64,000 bases of DNA, taken from NCBI RefSeq assembly GCF_004799445.1, contig NZ_SSNA01000141.1:1-64000 (forward strand), given 5' to 3'. Positions within the stretch are counted from its first letter, which is position 1. Each line of letters opens with the position of its first letter. The position numbers and the translations under genes are program-made. Source of the DNA: Bradyrhizobium sp. GTDB lineage: Bacteria > Pseudomonadota > Alphaproteobacteria > Rhizobiales > Xanthobacteraceae. Of the stretch, positions 9,199 to 19,319 are shown one piece after another. The notes beneath the pieces were generated by a model. The model was not told where the DNA came from and did no database searches. It worked only from the letters and a program-made list of their open reading frames with translations.

Positions 9199-9699
9199 TT
9201 AGCGGCCGGCTCGGTCCGCACAAGGGTCGCCAAAGGCGGCCATCGCCTGCGCATGCAACCGGGCGCTCTCGTCCGAAAAGCAGCAGAAGATCACCCGGCG
9301 GATCGCGGGCACCGATTGCAGCGCGTCCACCGTGGCCGTTACCGCGATCCGCGCCGCGCGCTCGGCGGGAAAGCGGTAGATGCCGGTGGAGATGGCGGGA
9401 AAGGCAACCGAAGCAAGGCCGTGGCTCTGGCACAGCTCGATCGCGCGGGCGTAGCACGAGGCCAGCGCCTCGTCTTCGCCGCGGCGCCCCTGGTTCCAGA
9501 CCGGACCGACGGCATGAATCACATGCCGGGCGGGCAGCCGATAGCCGGAGGTGATTTTGGCGCCGCCGGTCTCGCAGCCACGGAGCGTGCGGCATTCGTC
9601 GAGCAGCCCGGGCCCTGCGGCACGATGGATCGCACCATCGACACCGCCCCCGCCGAGCAGCGACGAATTGGCCGCGTTGACGATGGCATCAACGCGCAA
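9199..9699 (-). CDS. Macro-domain protein, probable O-acetyl-ADP-ribose deacetylase
   Basis: The core [28 protein letters not shown] is a clear YmdB-type macro domain, followed by the substrate-loop motif [10 protein letters not shown]. It should bind ADP-ribose and may deacetylate O-acetyl-ADP-ribose. The coordinates start at the first usable codon, TTG 9699, but homology continues upstream: [12 protein letters not shown] is encoded at 9700-9729 in the same frame and contains the family's first strand and its Asp. No ATG, GTG or TTG lies between that segment and the grxD stop at 9777, only CTG codons. The true start is therefore unresolved (see findings). Confidence 0.82.
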   Translation of the reverse strand: MRVDAIVNAANSSLLGGGGVDGAIHRAAGPGLLDECRTLRGCETGGAKITSGYRLPARHVIHAVGPVWNQGRRGEDEALASCYARAIELCQSHGLASVAFPAISTGIYRFPAERAARIAVTATVDALQSVPAIRRVIFCCFSDESARLHAQAMAAFGDPCADRAGR

Positions 9700-9774
9700 C
9701 GTCGTGATGTCGGCGACGATGACTTCCAGCCGCGCCGGACCCAGCTGGCGCGAAGCCAGGCTCAGAGGAAAAGC

Positions 9775-10113
9775 TCAGGCAGAGGCAGGCGCGCTGACCG
9801 TCACGCCCTTGTCGGCAAACAGCTGCTGCAGTTCGCCGGCCTGGAACATCTCGCGGATGATGTCGCAGCCGCCGACGAATTCGCCCTTGACGTAGAGCTG
9901 CGGAATGGTCGGCCAATTGGAGTAGGTCTTGATGCCGTTCCGCAAGTCGGCGGACTCAAGGACATTGAGCCCCTTGTAGCCGACGCCGACGTGGTCGAGA
10001 ATTTGCACCACCTGTCCGGAGAAGCCGCACTGCGGAAACTGCGGCGTTCCCTTCATGAACAGCACGACGTCGTTCGACTTCACTTCGTTGTCAATGAATT
10101 GCTCGATGCTCAT
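9775..10113 (-). CDS. grxD: Monothiol glutaredoxin, Grx4 family
   Basis: This 112-residue CGFS glutaredoxin (active Cys29 in PQCGFSGQ) carries [2Fe-2S] clusters and hands them to partners, usually with BolA. The ATG at 10113 follows AGAGGA with 7 bp spacing; the TTG six bases earlier is unlikely. The bolA gene lies 4 kb away on the same strand rather than next to it, with egtBD and ltrA between them. The macro-domain gene follows in the same frame after the TGA. Confidence 0.95.
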   Translation of the reverse strand: MSIEQFIDNEVKSNDVVLFMKGTPQFPQCGFSGQVVQILDHVGVGYKGLNVLESADLRNGIKTYSNWPTIPQLYVKGEFVGGCDIIREMFQAGELQQLFADKGVTVSAPASA

Positions 10114-10440
10114 ATTCAATTCCTCTTGGGGCGCGCGCGCGTCCGCATGGCGCCCTTGCGGCTAGACCTTCGGGCCATCGGACCCGCGACTACCATATAT
10201 GTACCCCAAACGATTGTGCATCCAAAGCAAAATGCCGGGGAGCTGGCATGCACGTCCCTGCGCGGCACCACACCCCCGGGGCAAATCGCCCCGGCAGGTA
10301 ACAAGGTCCTGACCCTGAGCGTACCCCCGAACATACCCTTGGGGAGGCTTTTTTCCCGGGCGGGAACCCCTATCTAGGACAGGCTGTTCTCGGGGAACCC
10401 CTCCGCCAGACCAACGTTCTCTTCCGAACCGGAGACGACA
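10114..10440. other. Intergenic region between grxD and egtB (divergent promoters expected)
   Basis: No gene is seen. There is a hairpin CCGGGGC/GCCCCGG at 10276-10294 and a C/G-rich stretch before egtB. A GGAGAC ribosome site precedes the egtB GTG. Confidence 0.5.
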
Positions 10441-11709
10441 GTGACGAAACCAGCATCCGCCGCGCTCGCCGCCCCTTGCCCGTCACTATTCTCCGATTCC
10501 GGAAGCCCCGCCCACAACCTGGCGGAAGCGTTCCTTGCAGTGCGAAACGAAACCGAGCGCCGCGCCGGCCCTCTGACCCCGGAGGATCAGCTGATTCAGT
10601 CGATGCCGGACGCAAGCCCGGCGAAATGGCACCGTGCCCATACCACCTGGTTTTTCGAACAATTCCTGCTCGGCGAGCACTGCCGGGGATACCAGCGCTT
10701 TCATCCCGATTATGCGTTCCTGTTCAATTCCTACTATGTCAGCGCTGGCCCCCGGCATGCCCGTCACCAGCGCGGCCACCTGACCCGGCCCGGCGCCGAT
10801 GACATCACGGCCTACCGGGCGCATGTCGACGCGGCGACCGTGAAGTTCTTTCATGAGGCCTCGGAGGACACGCTGGCTGCGATCGCGCCGCTGGTGGAAG
10901 TCGGCCTCCACCACGAGCAGCAGCATCAGGAATTGATGCTGACCGACATACTGCACGCCTTCGCGCAGAACCCGATTCCGCCGGCCTATGATCCGTCATG
11001 GCGCTTCCCCGCTTCAACGCGGAGCGGCGACGCGTCGCGCGCCGGCGGCGAATGGGTTGACCTCAACGAGGGCATCCACAGCATCGGGCATGCCGGCGAA
11101 ACCTTCCATTTCGACAATGAGAAGCCGGTCCACCGCGCGCTGGTGGGGCCGGTCAGGCTGGCGCGCAACCTCGTCACCAACGCCGAATGGCTCGCCTTCA
11201 TGGCAGATGGCGGCTATTCGACGCCGACGCTCTGGCTGATGGACGGTTTTGCCACCGTCGGCAACGAAGGATGGCAGGCGCCCGGTCACTGGCGCCAGAT
11301 CGATGGCGAGTGGCAGGTCATGACGCTGGCGGGCGTAAGGCCGATCGATCCTTTGGCCCCGGTCTGCCACCTCAGCTATTACGAGGCCGACGCGTTCGCG
11401 CGCTGGAGCGGCAAGCATTTGCCCACCGAAATGGAATGGGAGGTCGCAGCGCGCGCCGGCCATCTCAACGATGCCTTTGGCATCGTGTGGCAGTGGACCC
11501 GCAGCGCCTATGCTCCCTATCCCGGCTACCGGGCGATCGAGGGCGCGCTCGGCGAATACAACGGCAAGTTCATGGTCAACCAACTGGTGCTGCGCGGTTC
11601 ATCGCTTGCGACTCCCATCGGACATAGCCGTATCAGCTATCGCAATTTCTTCTATCCCCATCACCGCTGGCAATTCACGGGGTTGCGGCTCGCCGATTAC
11701 GCCGGCTGA
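10441..11709 (+). CDS. egtB: Ergothioneine biosynthesis protein EgtB (sulfoxide synthase)
   Basis: This 422-residue non-heme iron enzyme joins hercynine to cysteine or gamma-glutamylcysteine with oxygen. It has an N-terminal DinB-like domain with the iron-binding HX3HXE as H158-EQQ-H162-Q-E164 and a histidine in KWHRAHTTW, then the FGE-sulfatase domain (from about residue 195, with EWLAFMADGGY and the PTEMEWEVAARAG motif). The GTG at 10441 follows GGAGAC. It is followed 48 bp later by egtD. No egtA, egtC or egtE is nearby, as is common in Proteobacteria. Confidence 0.94.
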   Translation: MTKPASAALAAPCPSLFSDSGSPAHNLAEAFLAVRNETERRAGPLTPEDQLIQSMPDASPAKWHRAHTTWFFEQFLLGEHCRGYQRFHPDYAFLFNSYYVSAGPRHARHQRGHLTRPGADDITAYRAHVDAATVKFFHEASEDTLAAIAPLVEVGLHHEQQHQELMLTDILHAFAQNPIPPAYDPSWRFPASTRSGDASRAGGEWVDLNEGIHSIGHAGETFHFDNEKPVHRALVGPVRLARNLVTNAEWLAFMADGGYSTPTLWLMDGFATVGNEGWQAPGHWRQIDGEWQVMTLAGVRPIDPLAPVCHLSYYEADAFARWSGKHLPTEMEWEVAARAGHLNDAFGIVWQWTRSAYAPYPGYRAIEGALGEYNGKFMVNQLVLRGSSLATPIGHSRISYRNFFYPHHRWQFTGLRLADYAG

Positions 11710-11757
11710 ATTTTTCGAATTCAAACCGCGCCGGAAGGCGCGCTTTCGGAGACTGTC

Positions 11758-12729
11758 ATGAATTTGCACGCCCCCGCTTTGACCAAAGCGCAGCATTTCG
11801 ACGAGCATGCTTCGGTATTTGCCCGCGACGTGATCGACGATCTGTCGCAGCAGCCGAAACGGCTGTCGCCGAAATATTTCTACGACGCCGCGGGCTCGGA
11901 GCTGTTCGAGCAGATTACGCTGTTGCCGGAATATTATCCGACCCGCACCGAACTGACGATCCTGCGGGACCGCGGCCGGGCGATATCGGCGATCGTGCCC
12001 GACGGCGCGGCGCTGGTGGAATTCGGCGCGGGCGCCACCACCAAAGTGCGGCTGCTGCTGAATGAATGCTCATTCAGCGCCTACGTTCCCGTCGACATTT
12101 CCGGCGACTTCCTGACAGCCCAGGCCAACGCCTTGCGCGCGGATTTCCCCGGGCTCGATGTTCATCCGGTCACGGCGGATTTCACCACGCCGTTCGTATT
12201 GCCCGAGGCCGTCAGCAAGATGCCGAAGGTCGGATTTTTCCCGGGGTCCACGCTTGGCAATTTCGAGCCGCATGAAGCTAGCGCCTTCCTGCGCAGCGCC
12301 CGCGGCATTCTGGGGAACGGCGCGCGGATGGTCATCGGCGTCGATCTCGAGAAGGACGAGCGCGTACTGTACAAGGCCTATAACGATGCCGCGGGCGTCA
12401 CCGCGCGCTTCAACCTGAATGTGCTCCATCGCATCAACCGCGAATTGGGCGGTAATTTCGACATCAGCGCGTTCATGCATCGTGCCATCTATAACCGCGA
12501 TCGCCATCGCATCGAAATGCATCTGATCAGCAAGAAAGCGTTGACCGCGCGGGTACTGGGGCGGAATTTTTCATTTCGCCCCGGCGAAAGCATCCACACC
12601 GAGAGCAGCTACAAATACAGCCTCGAGCGTTTCACCGCGCTTGCCAGAGGTTCGGGCTGGACGCCGCTGGAATCATGGACGGACCCGGCCGGCATGTTTT
12701 CGGTTCACGCGCTGGTGGCCTCGGAGTGA
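11758..12729 (+). CDS. egtD: L-histidine N(alpha)-methyltransferase EgtD
   Basis: This 323-residue SAM-dependent enzyme trimethylates histidine to hercynine, the first step of ergothioneine synthesis. It shows LSPKYFYDAAGSELFEQI near the start, the SAM-binding LVEFGAGATTKVRLLL motif and the GFFPGSTLGNFEP motif typical of EgtD. It forms an operon with egtB. Its 3' end overlaps the convergent ltrA gene by 25 bp. Confidence 0.95.
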   Translation: MNLHAPALTKAQHFDEHASVFARDVIDDLSQQPKRLSPKYFYDAAGSELFEQITLLPEYYPTRTELTILRDRGRAISAIVPDGAALVEFGAGATTKVRLLLNECSFSAYVPVDISGDFLTAQANALRADFPGLDVHPVTADFTTPFVLPEAVSKMPKVGFFPGSTLGNFEPHEASAFLRSARGILGNGARMVIGVDLEKDERVLYKAYNDAAGVTARFNLNVLHRINRELGGNFDISAFMHRAIYNRDRHRIEMHLISKKALTARVLGRNFSFRPGESIHTESSYKYSLERFTALARGSGWTPLESWTDPAGMFSVHALVASE

Positions 12730-13940
12730 GGTTTTTCAGCGCCTGATTCTGCCGATCGGGATTCGGCGGCGGTGGACCGCAGCGAGATCGATTCCCAGGC
12801 GGCGACGATGATCATCAGCGCCGACGTCACGATCGACAGCATCAGCGGCGACAGATCGCCGGCAAACCAGCCCAGCGCGCATAGCGCGATGATGCCGGCG
12901 CCGTGGGAGAGCTGCAGCCAGCCGCGAATGGTGTGCTTGAAGAGGATGGTTCCGATCAGAAACAGCAGCGGGCCGCCGACCGCGCTCAGCACGGTTCGGA
13001 GGTCGGCGTGGCCTTCGGGATGCTGCAGCACGAGTTCATCGGCCACCGCGGAGAGAATGATGCCGGCGACAATGGGCATATGCAGATAGGTGTAGGCCAG
13101 CCGCGCCAGCCGTCCCGGCTCGCTCGAATTTGAAATCAGTTCCGACCCCGCTTCGGCGCCCTTGTGGAAATAGATCCACCACATCGCGAGACTGCCTGCA
13201 AAGGCCGAGACGAACGCCACGACCGTCTCGGTGGTCCAGGTCAGTTCGGCGAACGTCGCACCGGTCACGACAATGGATTCCCCGAGTGCGATGATGATGA
13301 ACCCGGCGCAGCGCTCGGCCATATGGCCGCCCTCGACCGCCCAGTCCTCGATCGAGGACGCACCATATTTCGGGATCCAGAACCGCGCCGCCGGCGAGAG
13401 GTATTCGATCGCCAGCGCCACGGCCCAAAGCGCCAGCCGCGTCTCTCCCTCACGCAGGCCGCCGATGATCCAGAACACCGCCGACGCGGTCAGCCAAACC
13501 AAGATGCGGATCGCATTCATCCGGATCGACGGTCGCCTGCGCGGGACCGACGCCAGCAGGAAGAGGGTGCGGCCAACCTGCATCGCGGCATAAGCGAGCG
13601 CGAACCACAATCCCCTGTTCTCAAAGGCTGTTGGAATGGAAGTGGAGAGCACGAGCCCGCCGAGCATCAGCAGGAACAGCAGCATCCGAACCGGGGTGAG
13701 TTCAGGATTGAGCCAGTTGGTGATCCAGGAGGTGTAGACCCACACCCACCAGACGGCCAGGAAAAGCAGCGTCGTCTGCAACGCCCCGAGCGGGGTGAAG
13801 CGGCCCAGCAACGTGTGCGATATCTGCGTCACCGCGAAAACGAACACCAGATCGAACAGCAGTTCGGCATAGGTCACGCGGCTATGCTGTTTCGGCAGGA
13901 TGGGACGAAACAACGCGCCGCGTTCAGTGTCCGACGCCAT
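12705..13940 (-). CDS. ltrA: Low-temperature-requirement protein A family membrane protein
   Basis: This 411-residue polytopic protein starts with RVTYAELLFDLVFVFAVTQISH, the hallmark of the LtrA family, and has about ten hydrophobic segments. LtrA was first tied to cold growth in Listeria, but the molecular role is unknown. It lies between egtD (convergent, 25 bp overlap) and bolA (codirectional, 44 bp upstream). It interrupts the bolA-grxD neighbourhood often found in related genomes, which suggests insertion of the egt-ltrA block. Confidence 0.85.
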   Translation of the reverse strand: MASDTERGALFRPILPKQHSRVTYAELLFDLVFVFAVTQISHTLLGRFTPLGALQTTLLFLAVWWVWVYTSWITNWLNPELTPVRMLLFLLMLGGLVLSTSIPTAFENRGLWFALAYAAMQVGRTLFLLASVPRRRPSIRMNAIRILVWLTASAVFWIIGGLREGETRLALWAVALAIEYLSPAARFWIPKYGASSIEDWAVEGGHMAERCAGFIIIALGESIVVTGATFAELTWTTETVVAFVSAFAGSLAMWWIYFHKGAEAGSELISNSSEPGRLARLAYTYLHMPIVAGIILSAVADELVLQHPEGHADLRTVLSAVGGPLLFLIGTILFKHTIRGWLQLSHGAGIIALCALGWFAGDLSPLMLSIVTSALMIIVAAWESISLRSTAAESRSAESGAEKPHSEATSA

Positions 13941-13984
13941 GGCGCCCCCCGCCCCGGTTGTCAGGTCTCGGGCACCCCGGTCCG

Positions 13985-14233
13985 TCAGGTGCCCCCGGGA
14001 CCGTCAGGTACCCCCGTCTGCAGCGCCAGCGCGTGAAGCACGCCGCCCATCTGTCCTTGCAGCGATTGATAGACGATCTGATGCTGCTGGACACGGGATT
14101 TGCCACGGAATGACGCCGAGATCACGGTCGCCGCATAGTGGTCACCATCGCCCGCCAGATCGCGGATCGTCACCTCGGCGTCGGGTATAGCTGCCTTGAT
14201 CATCGATTCGATGTCGTGGGCGTCCATCGGCAT
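13985..14233 (-). CDS. bolA: BolA family protein
   Basis: This 82-residue protein works with CGFS glutaredoxins in Fe-S cluster handling. The BolA fold is seen in the helix MDAHDIESMIKAAIPDAEV, the DGDHYAATVIS segment, and the closing VQQHQIVYQSL and HALALQT motifs. The ATG at 14233 follows GGAGAG at good spacing; an alternative ATG lies two codons later. The C-terminal tail after LQT (GVPDGPGGT) is encoded by a short duplicated sequence and is probably not part of the fold. Confidence 0.93.
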   Translation of the reverse strand: MPMDAHDIESMIKAAIPDAEVTIRDLAGDGDHYAATVISASFRGKSRVQQHQIVYQSLQGQMGGVLHALALQTGVPDGPGGT

Positions 14234-14413
14234 CCCAAATCTCTCCAATCCGGCGTTTCGAGTCGCCCCCGGCTTCGTTGCCGCGGCACCTCAACTTAGC
14301 GTCCAGACCCTTCTAGGTCACGCGTTGTCGCACTATATTCCCCATCTGATGATTGCAAAGCCGAAAGGATCGTACCGTACGATCACAACGGGCTGACCAA
14401 GAGGCTGACAACC

Positions 14414-14773
14414 ATGAAGCTCCCCGGTCCCGACCACCCCATCACCATTACCACAAACCCGAAGCGCGTCCGCGTCTCCGCCGGCGGCGTCGTGATCGCC
14501 GATACCACCGCTGCCCTGACGCTGAAGGAAGCGAGCTACCCGGCGGTGAATTATGTGCCGCGCAAGGATGCCAACATGGCGCTATTGGCGCGCACCGAGC
14601 GGGTGACGCACTGCCCCTACAAGGGGGATGCGAGCTATTTCAGCATCGTCGCCGACGGCAAGACCATCGAGAATGCGATCTGGATCTACGAGACGCCATT
14701 CCCGGCGATGGCGGAAATCTCCGGCCATCTGGCGTTCTATCCCGACAGGGTCACCATCGAGGAAGTGGTCTGA
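14414..14773 (+). CDS. DUF427 domain-containing protein
   Basis: This 119-residue protein is a single DUF427 domain. Visible motifs are VRVSAGGVVIADT near the start and ERVTHCPYKGDASYFSI, then WIYETPFPAMAEISGHLAFYPDRV. The family forms small beta-barrels whose biochemical role is not established. The gene is divergent from bolA and converges on purL across a large palindrome. Confidence 0.88.
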   Translation: MKLPGPDHPITITTNPKRVRVSAGGVVIADTTAALTLKEASYPAVNYVPRKDANMALLARTERVTHCPYKGDASYFSIVADGKTIENAIWIYETPFPAMAEISGHLAFYPDRVTIEEVV

Positions 14774-14785
14774 GGGGACCATATT

Positions 14786-14862
14786 GTAGCCCGGATGAGC
14801 GAAGCGACATCCGGGGCGGCGTCACATTCGTTCCCGGATGTCGCTTCGCTCATCCGGGCTAC
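14786..14862. repeat. Long inverted repeat between DUF427 and purL, probable bidirectional terminator
   Basis: Perfect 30-base arms (14786-14815 and 14833-14862), starting GTAGCCCGGATGAGCG, flank a 17-base loop. The sequence is a common Bradyrhizobium-type intergenic repeat placed between two convergent genes. Confidence 0.8.
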
Positions 14863-14869
14863 ACTCGTT

Positions 14870-17083
14870 TCAGGCCGCGCTACCGTTCATGTAAGCCGGC
14901 AACCAGCTCTCGAAGCCGGCTTTCAGGGACGCTACCGAAACCGGCTGCTCGCCGGCAACCGCGACCGCATCGCCGCCGGTGGTGCCGATCCGCGTGCACG
15001 GCACGCCGGCGCCCTTCATCTTCGCCAGCACCAGGCCGGCCTGCTCGGCGGACACCGTGACGACGTAGCGCGCCTGATCTTCGCCGAACCAGTACGCATG
15101 CGGCACGATCGATCCTGGTGCAGCCAATAGCTGTGCGCCGATCCCACTTGCGATCGCCATCTCGGCCAACGCAATCAGGAGCCCGCCGTCGGAAACGTCA
15201 TGCGCCGCGGTCGCGGTGCCGGCATGGATCATGCCGCGCACCACATCGCCGTTGCGTTTTTCAGCCGCAAGATCGACCGGCGGCGGCGCGCCCTCTTCGC
15301 GGCCGCAGATGTCGCGCAGATAGACGGACTGGCCGAGCCAGCCGTGAGTCTCGCCGATCAAAAGGATCGCCTCGCCTTCGGCCTTGAACGACAGCGTCGC
15401 GGATTTGGTGAAATCATCGAGCAATCCGACGCCGCCGATCGAGGGCGTCGGCAGGATGCCGCGACCGTTGGTCTCGTTGTAGAGCGAGACATTGCCGGAG
15501 ACGACGGGAAAGTCGAGCGCGCGGCAGGCTTCCGAAATGCCCTTCAGGCAGCCGACGAACTGGCCCATGATTTCGGGGCGCTCCGGATTGCCGAAATTGA
15601 GATTGTCGGTAATCGCCAGCGGCCGGCCGCCGACGGCGGTGATGTTGCGCCAGGCTTCCGCCACCGCCTGCTTGCCGCCTTCGACCGGGTCAGCTTCGCA
15701 ATAACGCGGCGTGACGTCGACGGTGAGCGCGAGCCCCTTCGGGCCATCCTGCACCCGCACCACCGCGGCATCGCCGCCGGGCCGTTGCACGGTATTGCCC
15801 AGAATGACGTGATCGTATTGCTCCCACACCCAGCGCTTCGAGCACAGCTCGGGCTTGGCGATCAATTTTTCCAGCGCCGGCATGATGCCGACCGGCGGCT
15901 TCACGTCGCGCGCGTGGATCACCGGCAACGGCGGCGGAGCCAGGTGCGGCCGGTCGTACAGCGGCGCCTCGTCGCCGAGTTCCTTGATCGGCAGGTCGGC
16001 CATCACATCGCCGCCGTGCTTCACCACAAACCGCTTGCTCGGCGTGGTATAGCCGATGACGGCAAAATCCAGTCCCCATTTCCGGAAGATCGCCTCGGCC
16101 TGTTTTTCCTTCTCGGGCTTGAGCACCATGAGCATGCGCTCCTGGCTCTCCGAGAGCATCATCTCGTAGGCGCTCATGCCGGTTTCGCGCGTCGGCACCG
16201 CGTCGAGATTGAGATCGACGCCGAGATCGCCCTTGGCCCCCATCTCGACCGCCGAGCAGGTCAGGCCCGCCGCACCCATGTCCTGGATCGCGATCACGCA
16301 ATCGGCCGCCATGATTTCAAGACATGCTTCCAGCAGAAGCTTCTCGGCAAAGGGATCGCCGACCTGCACGGTCGGGCGCTTCTCGGCCGAATCGTCGTCG
16401 AATTCGGCCGATGCCATCGAGGCGCCGTGGATGCCGTCGCGGCCGGTCTTGGAGCCGAGATAGACGATCGGCATGTTCACGCCGGAGGCCGCCGCATAGA
16501 AGATCTTGTCGGTGTCGGCGAGGCCCACCGCCATCGCATTGACGAGGATGTTGCCGTCATAGCGGGTGTGGAAACGGACCTGGCCGCCGACGGTCGGCAC
16601 GCCGAACGAGTTGCCGTAGCCGCCGACGCCGGCGACGACGCCCGAGACGAGATGGCGGGTCTTGGGATGTTCCGGCGCGCCGAAGGAGAGCGCATTGAGG
16701 CAGGCGATCGGCCGCGCCCCCATCGTGAACACATCGCGCAGGATGCCGCCGACGCCGGTGGTCGCGCCCTGATAGGGCTCGATATAGCTCGGGTGGTTGT
16801 GGCTCTCCATCTTGAACACCACCGCCTGGCCATCGCCGATGTCGATGACGCCCGCGTTCTCGCCCGGCCCCTGGATCACCCAGGGCGCCTTGGTCGGTAG
16901 GCCGCGCAGATGGATGCGCGAGGACTTGTAGGAGCAGTGCTCGTTCCACATCGCCGAGAAAATCCCGAGCTCTGTGAAACTCGGCACCCGGCCGATCAGT
17001 TTCAGGATGCGCTCATACTCGTCCGGCTTCAGCCCGTGGCTGGCGACAATTTCGGGGGTGATTTGCGGCTGGTTAGATTGCAT
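14870..17083 (-). CDS. purL: Phosphoribosylformylglycinamidine synthase, large subunit
   Basis: At 737 residues this is the short PurL that works with PurS and PurQ. It converts FGAR to FGAM with ATP and ammonia from glutamine in purine synthesis. Motifs seen include [38 protein letters not shown] and [15 protein letters not shown]. It is the last gene of the minus-strand purC-purS-purQ-purL series, separated from purQ by a repeat-filled gap. Confidence 0.97.
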   Translation of the reverse strand: MQSNQPQITPEIVASHGLKPDEYERILKLIGRVPSFTELGIFSAMWNEHCSYKSSRIHLRGLPTKAPWVIQGPGENAGVIDIGDGQAVVFKMESHNHPSYIEPYQGATTGVGGILRDVFTMGARPIACLNALSFGAPEHPKTRHLVSGVVAGVGGYGNSFGVPTVGGQVRFHTRYDGNILVNAMAVGLADTDKIFYAAASGVNMPIVYLGSKTGRDGIHGASMASAEFDDDSAEKRPTVQVGDPFAEKLLLEACLEIMAADCVIAIQDMGAAGLTCSAVEMGAKGDLGVDLNLDAVPTRETGMSAYEMMLSESQERMLMVLKPEKEKQAEAIFRKWGLDFAVIGYTTPSKRFVVKHGGDVMADLPIKELGDEAPLYDRPHLAPPPLPVIHARDVKPPVGIMPALEKLIAKPELCSKRWVWEQYDHVILGNTVQRPGGDAAVVRVQDGPKGLALTVDVTPRYCEADPVEGGKQAVAEAWRNITAVGGRPLAITDNLNFGNPERPEIMGQFVGCLKGISEACRALDFPVVSGNVSLYNETNGRGILPTPSIGGVGLLDDFTKSATLSFKAEGEAILLIGETHGWLGQSVYLRDICGREEGAPPPVDLAAEKRNGDVVRGMIHAGTATAAHDVSDGGLLIALAEMAIASGIGAQLLAAPGSIVPHAYWFGEDQARYVVTVSAEQAGLVLAKMKGAGVPCTRIGTTGGDAVAVAGEQPVSVASLKAGFESWLPAYMNGSAA

Positions 17084-17116
17084 ATGCTGAAGCTCTCGCC
17101 CGGATCGCGTCTCCGT

Positions 17117-17218
17117 TCCCTCCCCCCTTGCGGGGGAGGGCTAGGGAGGGGGGTGAGCCCCAAGCGCCGGCATTCGTGGTACCCCCCTCTCCAACTCTCC
17201 CCCGCAAGGGGGGAGAGA
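17117..17218. repeat. Imperfect long inverted repeat inside the pur gene series
   Basis: Arms of about 38 bases (near 17117-17154 and 17181-17218) each contain a smaller hairpin, CCCCCCTTGCGGGGG or CCCCCGCAAGGGGGG. The same CTCTCCCC...GGGGAGAG family recurs at 22341-22470. It lies between purQ and purL. Confidence 0.75.
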
Positions 17219-17278
17219 GCACAGGGTACTGCGCGGATAGATTGTTGCCGAATATCAGGAAACTCACTTCAGCAGCGC

Positions 17279-17980
17279 TCACGCCGCGTGCTCCAGATGC
17301 GCGACCAGGCCTGCGAACAGACCGCGGCCGTCTGTGCAGCCCATGATGTCTTCGACGTGGTTTTCCGGATGCGGCATCATGCCGAGTACGTTGCCACGCT
17401 CGTTGACGATGCCGGCGATCGAATGCGCCGCGCCGTTGATATTGGCGGGCTCGTCGACCACGCCTTGGGGCGAGCAATAACGGTAGAGCACCCGCCCCTC
17501 ACCCTCCAGCCGCTTCAGCGTCTCTTCATCCGCCTCGTAATTGCCCTCGCCATGGGCGACCGGCACACGAATGATCTGCCCGGCATTGTAGCCGCGCGTG
17601 AAAGCCGTGTCGGATCGCTCCACCCGCATATGCACGTCACGGCAGATGAATTTCAGCCGCGCATTGCGCATCAGGACGCCGGGCAAGAGGCCTGCCTCAC
17701 AGAGAATCTGAAAGCCGTTGCAGACGCCGAGCACGAGACCGCCATCGGCCGCAAAGGCCCGCACCGCGTCCATCACCGGCGCCCGCGCGGCGATGGCGCC
17801 ACAGCGCAAATAATCGCCGTAGGAAAATCCGCCGGGCACCACCACGAGATCGGTCCCCTTCGGCAGCGACGTCTCGGCATGCCAGACCATCGCGGCTTGG
17901 TGGCCGGATGCGAGCTTGAGCGCGCGCGCCATGTCGCGCTCGCGATTGATTCCGGGAAAGACGAGGACGGCGGATTTCAT
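17279..17980 (-). CDS. purQ: Phosphoribosylformylglycinamidine synthase, glutaminase subunit
   Basis: This 233-residue class I glutamine amidotransferase supplies ammonia to PurL. The nucleophile Cys87 is in [11 protein letters not shown], the oxyanion segment is [13 protein letters not shown], and the His-Glu pair is in [11 protein letters not shown]. It lies 6 bp downstream of purS. Confidence 0.97.
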   Translation of the reverse strand: MKSAVLVFPGINRERDMARALKLASGHQAAMVWHAETSLPKGTDLVVVPGGFSYGDYLRCGAIAARAPVMDAVRAFAADGGLVLGVCNGFQILCEAGLLPGVLMRNARLKFICRDVHMRVERSDTAFTRGYNAGQIIRVPVAHGEGNYEADEETLKRLEGEGRVLYRYCSPQGVVDEPANINGAAHSIAGIVNERGNVLGMMPHPENHVEDIMGCTDGRGLFAGLVAHLEHAA

Positions 17981-17986
17981 CGGCGG

Positions 17987-18229
17987 CTAGCTCAACACCT
18001 CGACCCGGTAATTCTCGATCACCGTGTTGGCCAACAGCTTATCGGCGGCGTCCTTCAACGCCGCCTCGGCCTTGGCCTTGTCGGAGCCCGACAGCTCGAT
18101 GTCGAACACCTTGCCCTGGCGCACGCTGGCAACGCCATCGACACCGAGCGATTTCAGCGCGCCTTCGATGGCCTTGCCCTGCGGGTCAAGGATGCCTGAT
18201 TTCAGGGTGACGGTGACACGTGCTTTCAC
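17987..18229 (-). CDS. purS: Phosphoribosylformylglycinamidine synthase subunit PurS
   Basis: This 80-residue protein bridges PurQ and PurL. It starts with a GTG at 18229 (VKARVTVTLKSGILDPQG), preceded by AAAGG. The longer frame upstream overlaps purC and is not real. It has the typical KVFDIELSG and NTVIENYRVEVL strands. The spacing is 11 bp from purC and 6 bp to purQ. Confidence 0.95.
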   Translation of the reverse strand: MKARVTVTLKSGILDPQGKAIEGALKSLGVDGVASVRQGKVFDIELSGSDKAKAEAALKDAADKLLANTVIENYRVEVLS

Positions 18230-18240
18230 GAGAACAACCT

Positions 18241-19008
18241 TTAGCTCTTCACCAGCACCGGACCGGAGCCCGCGGGCCGTTCGTTTTCGATCAGAATTCC
18301 CAATCGCTTGGCAACCTCGGTGTAGGCCTCCAGAAGGCCGCCGAGATCGCGGCGAAAGCGATCCTTGTCGAGCTTCTCGTTCGACTTGATATCCCATAGC
18401 CGGCACGAATCGGGCGAGATCTCGTCGGCGACGATGATCCGCATCATCTCGTTCTCGAACAGCCGGCCGCATTCCATCTTGAAATCGACCAGGCGGATGC
18501 CGATGCCGAGAAACAGCCCGGTGAGGAAGTCGTTGACGCGGATCGCCAACGCCATGATGTCGTCGATCTCCTGCGGCGTGGCCCAGCCGAACGCCGTGAT
18601 ATGCTCCTCGGAGACCATGGGGTCGTTGAGCTGGTCGTTCTTGTAGTAGAACTCGATAATCGAGCGCGGCAGCTGGGTACCTTCCTCGATTCCGAGGCGC
18701 TGCGACAGCGATCCCGCCGCCACATTGCGCACCACCACCTCGAGCGGCACGATCTCGACCTCGCGAATCAGCTGCTCGCGCATGTTGAGGCGGCGGATGA
18801 AATGGGTCGGCACCCCGATGTCGTTGAGGTGCTGAAACAGGTATTCTGAAATCCGGTTGTTGAGGACGCCCTTGCCCTCGATCACCTGGTGTTTTTGCTT
18901 GTTGAACGCGGTCGCATCGTCCTTGAAGTGCTGGATCAGGGTTCCCGGCTCCGGCCCTTCGTAAAGCACCTTGGCCTTGCCTTCATAAATGCGGCGTCGA
19001 CGGCTCAT
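18241..19008 (-). CDS. purC: Phosphoribosylaminoimidazole-succinocarboxamide synthase
   Basis: This 255-residue enzyme makes SAICAR from CAIR and aspartate. It begins [18 protein letters not shown] and has the [15 protein letters not shown] and [10 protein letters not shown] motifs. The start at 19008 is set by the family's usual N-terminus, although its ribosome site is weak; an ATG at 19038 has a GGAG 12 bp upstream and cannot be excluded. It heads the pur series. Confidence 0.96.
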   Translation of the reverse strand: MSRRRRIYEGKAKVLYEGPEPGTLIQHFKDDATAFNKQKHQVIEGKGVLNNRISEYLFQHLNDIGVPTHFIRRLNMREQLIREVEIVPLEVVVRNVAAGSLSQRLGIEEGTQLPRSIIEFYYKNDQLNDPMVSEEHITAFGWATPQEIDDIMALAIRVNDFLTGLFLGIGIRLVDFKMECGRLFENEMMRIIVADEISPDSCRLWDIKSNEKLDKDRFRRDLGGLLEAYTEVAKRLGILIENERPAGSGPVLVKS

Positions 19009-19319
19009 TGGGATGTACCGTGTGTTGTTGAAATCCATGAATTTGGTGTGCTCCGGATGACAAGAATTGAGACCCACGACGGAGCTGCCGCGAAGGCCAG
19101 GGACCAAGAAACAGAACGAGAACCGAGCCTGGAATCCAACCTATCTGATTGGCCTATCCAGCACAATCGATCCGGTCTCCCCCGGACAGGGTTTTACCCC
19201 TTTAGCTGCGGCTTTAAGGCTCGTTGCCTTAACCATTCGCTCTACTATCTAGGCATACAGACGCCCTGCCGCAATGAGGCCGCCAGCGGCCCAAATCAGC
19301 GCCAGAAGGAACTTTGATC

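Noticed and set aside
15200..16900. 566-residue plus-strand open frame
   Set aside because: It lies wholly antisense to purL, is rich in Arg, His and Ala, and has no family motif. Long antisense frames are expected in high-GC DNA.
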